NCBI RefSeq assembly: GCF_023544715.1
Contig: NZ_JAMJEZ010000012.1
Coordinates: 1-64,000, forward strand
Length of the DNA: 64,000 nt
Direction: 5' to 3'
Source: Pseudomonas eutrophicaquae
GTDB taxonomy: Bacteria; Pseudomonadota; Gammaproteobacteria; Pseudomonadales; Pseudomonadaceae
Position 1 is the stretch's first letter. The number at the start of each line of letters is the position of its first letter. Below, in pieces: positions 55,428-64,000 of this stretch. The position numbers and the translations under genes were made by a program. The notes below the pieces were generated by a model. It had not been told where the DNA came from and did no database searches. It was given only the letters and a program-made list of their open reading frames with translations.

Positions 55428-56762
55428 ATGTCCCTTGAAGCTCACCTGTTGCACGTATTGACGCCCTGGCGTCAGGCACCGTTATGGACCCTGGCGCTCT
55501 CTGGTGGGCTCGATTCTCTGGTGCTGCTGCATCTGCTGGCGCGTCTGGCCCGGCATCAGGCATTGCCACCGCTCTCAGCGCTACATGTACATCACGGGCT
55601 GCAAGCCTTCGCCGATGAGTGGGCGGAACATTGCCAGGCCGCGTGTGCGGCGCTGGATATTCCTCTGACGGTATGCCGCGTCACGGTGGACTCGGGCGCC
55701 AGTGTCGAGCGGGCGGCGCGCGAGGCTCGTTATGCGGCCTTTGCCGAGCATCTGGCGCCAGGTGCGCTGCTGCTGTTGGCGCAGCATCGTGATGATCAGG
55801 CAGAAACCCTGCTGCTGCGCCTGCTGCGTGGCAGTGGTGTACAGGGCTTGGCGGCCATGCCCGCCAGTCGCCCGCTCGGGCAGGGTTGGCTGCTGCGCCC
55901 CTTGCTGGAGGTCGGGCGCGCCGAGCTGGAGCAGTGGGCGCAGGCACAGGGGCTGCACTGGGTTGAGGACCCAAGCAATCGCGATACACGCCTGGCGCGT
56001 AACTTTCTGCGCCATGAAATCCTGCCGCGCCTGGCGCAGCACTGGCCGGCGGTCAGCACGGTGCTGGCACGCGATGCCGCGCAGCAGCAGGAGGCGGCGA
56101 GCCTGTTGGATGAACTGGCGGTAGAAGACCTAGCGCGTGCGCAGACGCCTGCCGCGCCCGGCTGGCTGCCGTTGCCCTCGCTGGCGCTGGCGCCCTTGCA
56201 GGTACTGTCGGCGGCACGGCAGCGCAATGCTCTGCGTTACTGGTTGCGAGGGCTGACCCTGCTGCCGCCCCGCGAGCACTGGGTGGGCTGGGAATCCCTG
56301 CGTGATGCAGGGCGTGATGCCACGCCGTGCTGGCGCCTGGGGCAGGGGGAGCTGCATCGCTTTGCCGGGCGGGTGTGGTGGCTGGGCGGGGAGTGGCTAT
56401 CAGCGCCGGCTATGGATCGTCAGGCTTGGCCTATCCCTGAGCAGGCGCTGAGCCTGCCCGGCAACGGCACGGTCTGGCTGGAGGGGGCAGCGCCTGGCGA
56501 GCCCCTGCAGATCCGCTACCGGCAGGGCGGCGAGCAGTTGGTGCTGGCTGGGCGCGGGCGGCGTGATTTCAAGCGGCTCCTGCAGGAGGCCGGCGTGCCC
56601 CCCTTCGTGCGCGAGCGTCTGCCGCTGCTGTATGCCAGCGAACAGCTGCTGGCGGTGGCCAATCTGCCGCTACCGATCGCAGGCTCTGCCGACACGCTGC
56701 GCCTGTGCTGGCAGCCGCCCGATGCACCGCCATTGGGCAGTGCACGCCGGGCGAAGGTTTGA
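55428..56762 (+). CDS. tilS: tRNA(Ile)-lysidine synthase TilS
   Basis: Converts C34 of tRNA-Ile(CAU) to lysidine, switching it from Met to Ile decoding; essential. The 444-residue protein begins with an N-type PP-loop LALSGGLDS (SGGLDS at 25–30), then LLAQHRDDQAETLLLRLLRGSG and PLLEVGRAELEQWA, with WVEDPSNRDTRLARNFLRH in the tRNA-binding part, and a C-terminal domain rich in Trp/Arg. ATG 55428 matches the family start. Confidence 0.95.
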   Translation: MSLEAHLLHVLTPWRQAPLWTLALSGGLDSLVLLHLLARLARHQALPPLSALHVHHGLQAFADEWAEHCQAACAALDIPLTVCRVTVDSGASVERAAREARYAAFAEHLAPGALLLLAQHRDDQAETLLLRLLRGSGVQGLAAMPASRPLGQGWLLRPLLEVGRAELEQWAQAQGLHWVEDPSNRDTRLARNFLRHEILPRLAQHWPAVSTVLARDAAQQQEAASLLDELAVEDLARAQTPAAPGWLPLPSLALAPLQVLSAARQRNALRYWLRGLTLLPPREHWVGWESLRDAGRDATPCWRLGQGELHRFAGRVWWLGGEWLSAPAMDRQAWPIPEQALSLPGNGTVWLEGAAPGEPLQIRYRQGGEQLVLAGRGRRDFKRLLQEAGVPPFVRERLPLLYASEQLLAVANLPLPIAGSADTLRLCWQPPDAPPLGSARRAKV

Positions 56763-56784
56763 GAAGGTTGCACCTTTGCCGTAA

Positions 56785-60782
<3,998 letters not shown>

Positions 60783-60793
60783 GTCCTGTGATA

Positions 60794-60819
60794 CCCGCCA
60801 CGCCCCTTGGCGTGGTGGG
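60794..60819 (+). terminator. Hairpin between eno and ftsB
   Basis: An 11-bp stem (60794–60804 with 60809–60819, one G·T pair) closed by a CCTT loop; no T-tract follows. It is probably a 3'-end stabiliser or weak terminator of eno. Confidence 0.4.
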
Positions 60820-60892
60820 GCAAGCCCGGTGCTGGCTCACGCTGGCCCGAGCCATTTTCTGATCCGTCTGATGCCATCGAGGGCTGCTTCGG

Positions 60893-61171
60893 ATGCAAAA
60901 GGCCCATCTGCTGTTCGTCGTGCTGCTCCTGCTCCTCGCCGGCCTGCAGTATCGCTTGTGGGAAGGCGATGGTGGTATTGCCCATAACCGCGCCCTGCAG
61001 CAGGAAATCGCTGAACAACAGCGCGAAAATGCCCTCCTGCACGAGCGTAACCAGACTCTTGAAGCCGAAGTGCTCGAGCTCAAACGCGGCCTTGAGACCA
61101 TTGAGGAGCGTGCCCGCTATCAACTGGGCATGGTCAAGGAAGGCGAAACCCTGCTGCTGCTGAGCGAGTGA
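60893..61171 (+). CDS. ftsB: Cell division protein FtsB
   Basis: Divisome protein that works with FtsL and FtsQ. The 92-residue bitopic protein has one N-terminal membrane span (LLFVVLLLLLAGLQYRLW, about 5–22) followed by a coiled coil (QQEIAEQQRENALLHERNQT, then EAEVLELKRGLETIEERARY) and the family ending YQLGMVKEGE. It lies between eno and ispD, the usual place in gamma-proteobacteria. Confidence 0.94.
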   Translation: MQKAHLLFVVLLLLLAGLQYRLWEGDGGIAHNRALQQEIAEQQRENALLHERNQTLEAEVLELKRGLETIEERARYQLGMVKEGETLLLLSE

Positions 61172-61213
61172 CTGGCACTGCGGCTTGCACACCTGTCCCG
61201 AGAGAAGCCCGCC

Positions 61214-61921
61214 ATGTCGCTGATGCCCTTGCCTGAATTCTGGACCCTTATCCCGGCAGCCGGGATTGGCGCCCGTATGCGCGCGGATCGGCCCAAGCAG
61301 TACCTGAAGATCGCCGGCCGCACGCTGCTCGAGCACACCCTGGACTGTTTCCTCGGCCACCCACAGCTCAAAGGGGTGGTGGTCTGTCTGGCGGATGAAG
61401 ATCCTTACTGGCCGATGCTGCCCTGTGCGGCAGACCCTCGCATTCAGCGTGCCATGGGCGGCTGTGAGCGTGCCGATTCGGTATTCAATGGCTTGCAACA
61501 CCTGCTGGAGCAGGGCGCGAGCGTCGATGACTGGGTGCTGGTGCATGATGCTGCCCGCCCGAACCTGGCCCGCAGTGACCTGGATCAGCTGCTTGCGGAA
61601 CTCGCTGAAGACCCGATCGGTGGCCTTCTGGCCGTCCCAGCACGCGACACCCTGAAGCGCGCCGATGCGCAGGAGCGGGTGAAAGCGACCGTGGATCGCA
61701 GCGTGATCTGGCAGGCTTATACCCCGCAGATGTTCCGGCTGGGCTTGCTGCAGCGCAGCCTGGCCGATGCGCGCGTGGCGGGGGTTGCGATTACGGATGA
61801 GTCCTCAGCCCTGGAGTGGGCGGGTTACGCGCCACGGCTGATTGAGGGGCGTGCCGACAATCTCAAAATTACCCGTCCTGAGGATCTGGCCTGGCTGGCG
61901 CAGTGCTGGGCGGGGCGTTGA
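61214..61921 (+). CDS. ispD: 2-C-methyl-D-erythritol 4-phosphate cytidylyltransferase
   Basis: Third step of the MEP isoprenoid pathway. The 235-residue protein shows the nucleotide-binding IPAAGIGARMRADRPKQYL, HDAARPNLARSDL, VPARDTLKR and YTPQMFRLGLL, close to family length. Its last 53 bp run opposite the end of the sensor-kinase-like gene on the other strand. ispF, often adjacent, is not here. Confidence 0.96.
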   Translation: MSLMPLPEFWTLIPAAGIGARMRADRPKQYLKIAGRTLLEHTLDCFLGHPQLKGVVVCLADEDPYWPMLPCAADPRIQRAMGGCERADSVFNGLQHLLEQGASVDDWVLVHDAARPNLARSDLDQLLAELAEDPIGGLLAVPARDTLKRADAQERVKATVDRSVIWQAYTPQMFRLGLLQRSLADARVAGVAITDESSALEWAGYAPRLIEGRADNLKITRPEDLAWLAQCWAGR

Positions 61922-63731
61922 GCTCGCGTAGGCTCGGACGAGGCTGCAATTGCACGCGCACCTGCTCCCGCAATTGCTCAATCCGCAGCGGCTTACTCAG
62001 GCATGCGCGCACCCCAAACTCGCGCCCTTGGGCGCAGTCTTCGGTCTGCGCGGTGGCGCTGAGGGTGATGATCGGCACCTCGCGGGTGCTCTCCTGATTG
62101 TGCAGGCTACGCAAGAGGCTCGTGCCATCCAGCCCCGGCAGGTCCAGATCCAGCAGGATCAGTTGCGGCGGTTGGCTACTTAGGCGGCGTAGGGCATCAA
62201 TGCCATCATCGATGATCTCGATGCGGGCCAGGTCTGCCAGGGCATGCTCGACCAGCAGCTGGCTGGCGCGGCGGTTATCGACATAAGCCACGCGCGGCAA
62301 TTCGCGGGTGCTGAAGGGGCGCTCGACCTCCACCGGCTTGACCTGCAGGTTGCTGCTGTAGGGCAGCTCCAGCCAGAAGCTGCTGCCCTGGCCAGCGTTG
62401 CTACTAAAGCCCAGATGCCCCTGCATGCTTTGCGCGGCAATGCGGCTTAGAGCCAAGCCAATGCCGCTCCCCTCAATCTCACCTTCTTCCTGGCCGAGGC
62501 GCTGGAAGGGGCTAAACAGCTGTGCCTGCTGCTCGGCGGCGATGCCGATACCGGTGTCGTCCACAATTACCCGCAGGCGATCGCCCTCAATGCGATAGGT
62601 CAGCGACACCTGCCCGCGTGGGCGGTTGTACTTGACGGCATTACTCAGCAGGTTGAGGAGGATCTGCCGCAGCCGGCGCGGCTCGGCCAGCACCAGCAAG
62701 CGCCCGTCAGGCAGGCGGCTTGCCAGTTGCAGGTGCTGCTGGCGGATCTGCGGGCGGATCAAGTCCAGGCACTCGGCCATGATCTGGCGCAGATCCACCT
62801 CTTCGAGGGTGACGTTGCCCTGTTCATTTTCCAGGCTGGCGTAATCGAGGATGTCATCGACCATCAGGGCCAGGCGGCTGCTGGCGTTGACCAGCTCGTC
62901 ACTGTACTGGCGCAGCGGGTCGGTCTGTTCGCGCTGCTGCAGCTCGACCTGCAGCATCTGCGCAAAGCCCAGCACATTGTTCAGCGGGCCGCGCAGTTGC
63001 TGACTCATGCTAGACAGGAAGCGGGTCTTGGCCAGGTTCGCCGCGCGCACCTTGCCAAGGTTGCGGCGCAGGGCTTCTTCAGTGCTTTTCAGGGCATCGA
63101 TATCGACATGGATGCCGGCCAGGCGCCCCGGGGCATCGGTCGCGCCGCGCACCTCCAGTACATGGGCGCGGCTCAGCAGCCAGTGGTAGAAGCCGTTGGC
63201 ATCGCGCAGGCGAAATTCCAGCCGGTACTGATCGCTGAGATCCTCGCTCTGCTGGTGGCAGGCGATGAAGGTCTCCAGATCCTCCGGGTGAATGCGAGTC
63301 TGGAACACCTTCAGCGTCATCTCGTTGCTGCCGAGACCAAAGCGGCGCAGCAGCGGGCCTTCGATATGGATGCTCTGCTGCTCGAGGTCCATCTCCCAGC
63401 GACTTTGCAGGGTGTGCTCCAGCAGGGTGGTCAGCGCGGAGTCCAGGCTCTGCTCCTGGCGCTGGCTGAGCCGTGCCGCAGGCTGGCGTATGGCCTCGTT
63501 GAAGTCGATGGCGCTTGGGGGCGGGGTTGTCGGTTGCTGGCGCAGCAGCAGGACCACGCAGAGCAACAGGCCGCTTAGTGGCAGCAGCTGCAAAATCCCA
63601 TGCAGCCCGGAGAACGCCAGCCCGAGGCTGAGCAGCAGGCAGCTCAGTGCCAGCAGCAGTAGCGGCTTGCCGGTGCCAGCTTGCGAGGCAGGCCGGAACC
63701 TGCGGGGCGTTGGGGAGTGCGGATTCGACAT
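61869..63731 (-). CDS. Membrane-bound PAS–HisKA-like–HATPase–REC hybrid sensor protein lacking the H-box His
   Basis: A 620-residue sensor-kinase-like protein. Two membrane spans (about 24–42 and 45–63) with almost no loop between them are followed by a PAS fold (about 108–215; RIHPEDLETFI, EFRLRDANGFYHWLLSR), an H-box (238–251) and an HATPase domain (about 345–460) with N-box LLNLLSNAVKYN, VDDTGIGI and GSGIGLALS. A receiver domain follows (about 480–595; phospho-acceptor Asp528, Lys580). At position 244, where FLSSMS-H-ELR is normal, the codons read Gln-Gln, so autophosphorylation by the usual route is not expected. The receiver's first acidic pair is reduced to VDN. ATPase boxes look intact. 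Confidence 0.87.
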   Translation of the reverse strand: MSNPHSPTPRRFRPASQAGTGKPLLLLALSCLLLSLGLAFSGLHGILQLLPLSGLLLCVVLLLRQQPTTPPPSAIDFNEAIRQPAARLSQRQEQSLDSALTTLLEHTLQSRWEMDLEQQSIHIEGPLLRRFGLGSNEMTLKVFQTRIHPEDLETFIACHQQSEDLSDQYRLEFRLRDANGFYHWLLSRAHVLEVRGATDAPGRLAGIHVDIDALKSTEEALRRNLGKVRAANLAKTRFLSSMSQQLRGPLNNVLGFAQMLQVELQQREQTDPLRQYSDELVNASSRLALMVDDILDYASLENEQGNVTLEEVDLRQIMAECLDLIRPQIRQQHLQLASRLPDGRLLVLAEPRRLRQILLNLLSNAVKYNRPRGQVSLTYRIEGDRLRVIVDDTGIGIAAEQQAQLFSPFQRLGQEEGEIEGSGIGLALSRIAAQSMQGHLGFSSNAGQGSSFWLELPYSSNLQVKPVEVERPFSTRELPRVAYVDNRRASQLLVEHALADLARIEIIDDGIDALRRLSSQPPQLILLDLDLPGLDGTSLLRSLHNQESTREVPIITLSATAQTEDCAQGREFGVRACLSKPLRIEQLREQVRVQLQPRPSLRELNAPPSTAPARPDPQDG

Positions 63732-63910
63732 GCCGGTGGCGTTCCATCGAGCCGGATCACGCGCGGGCAGTGTGGGGACCGGCGGTGACAGGTGGGGTTG
63801 CAGAAGGCTGCAGGCGGGTTGGAAGTATCCCTGCTGCCAAGCCTTTCCAAGTATGCGTGATCATACATCTGCGCCGCGCTGGCGGTGAGTCCCCCCGCCG
63901 TATCTCGCGG

Positions 63911-63929
63911 GCCTGTTGCAGGCTTTTTT
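63911..63929 (+). terminator. Short terminator-like hairpin near the right edge
   Basis: GCCTG (63911–63915), TTG loop, CAGGC (63919–63923), then TTTTTT. The 5-bp stem is short, but the T6 run is good. No gene on the plus strand ends just before it, so the transcript it would end is unknown. The rest of 63732–63910 shows no gene. Confidence 0.35.
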
Positions 63930-63940
63930 GCATGCAGCGG

Positions 63941-63968
63941 TTGTAACTGGCGGATGAGTCGTTACAAT
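63941..63968 (+). promoter_or_regulatory. Promoter-like element at the right edge
   Basis: TTGTAA (63941–63946), 16-nt spacer, TACAAT (63963–63968). It reads towards a gene beyond the window, which cannot be identified. Confidence 0.55.
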
Positions 63969-64000
63969 GGCGCGGCTTGCTGCTCTGGCAAGCGCTTTAT

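Overview
The window reads as a chromosomal segment of a gamma-proteobacterium of the family Pseudomonadaceae (Pseudomonas sensu lato). The evidence is the OprF porin, the layout of the cobalamin genes, the dapE–ndvB pair, and the block map/glnD/dapC against rpsB-tsf-pyrH-frr-uppS-cdsA-dxr-rseP-bamA-skp-lpxD-fabZ-lpxA-lpxB-rnhB-dnaE-accA-tilS-pyrG-kdsA-eno-ftsB-ispD. Codon use is GC-rich throughout. The species cannot be named from sequence reading alone. No tRNA, rRNA, insertion sequence, prophage or CRISPR array is visible.

Region 1 (1–13224, all +): oprF with its own terminator, then a cobalamin riboswitch ahead of btuB, a small unassigned membrane protein, and a tightly overlapping late-cobalamin operon: cobO, cobB, bluB, cbiB(cobD), cobD(cobC), cobQ, cobU(cobP), cobT, alpha-ribazole phosphatase and cobS. 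Together these import corrinoids, adenosylate and amidate the ring, make the lower ligand and assemble the nucleotide loop. The early ring-building genes are not in this window.

Region 2 (13384–21024, +): three genes encoding a transglutaminase/DUF2126 protein, a circularly permuted ATP-grasp/alpha-E protein and a second transglutaminase-like protein. This is a conserved but functionally unassigned set and the best candidate in the window for an undescribed system, probably one that makes an amide or peptide-like product. A HepT/MntA (HEPN/minimal nucleotidyltransferase) toxin–antitoxin pair follows.

Region 3 (21076–26923, −): truC, a small conserved hypothetical gene, rlmA and dapE, preceded by the ndvB-like GH17–GT2 membrane glucan synthase, which has its own terminator. 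Region 4 (27078–36050): tcdA (+) converges on csdE–csdA (−). Upstream of csdA on the minus strand lies map–glnD–dapC–(small membrane protein)–arsC-like–dapD, which joins nitrogen sensing, lysine/diaminopimelate synthesis and N-terminal Met removal.

Region 5 (36140–61921, +): the translation, isoprenoid, envelope and replication block. It starts with the rpsB promoter and leader and has terminators after rpsB and tsf and an intrinsic-terminator-like hairpin between rseP and bamA. The window closes with a minus-strand hybrid sensor-kinase-like protein whose H-box has Gln where the phospho-accepting His should be, and whose 3' end overlaps ispD by 53 bp. A promoter-like element sits at the right edge.
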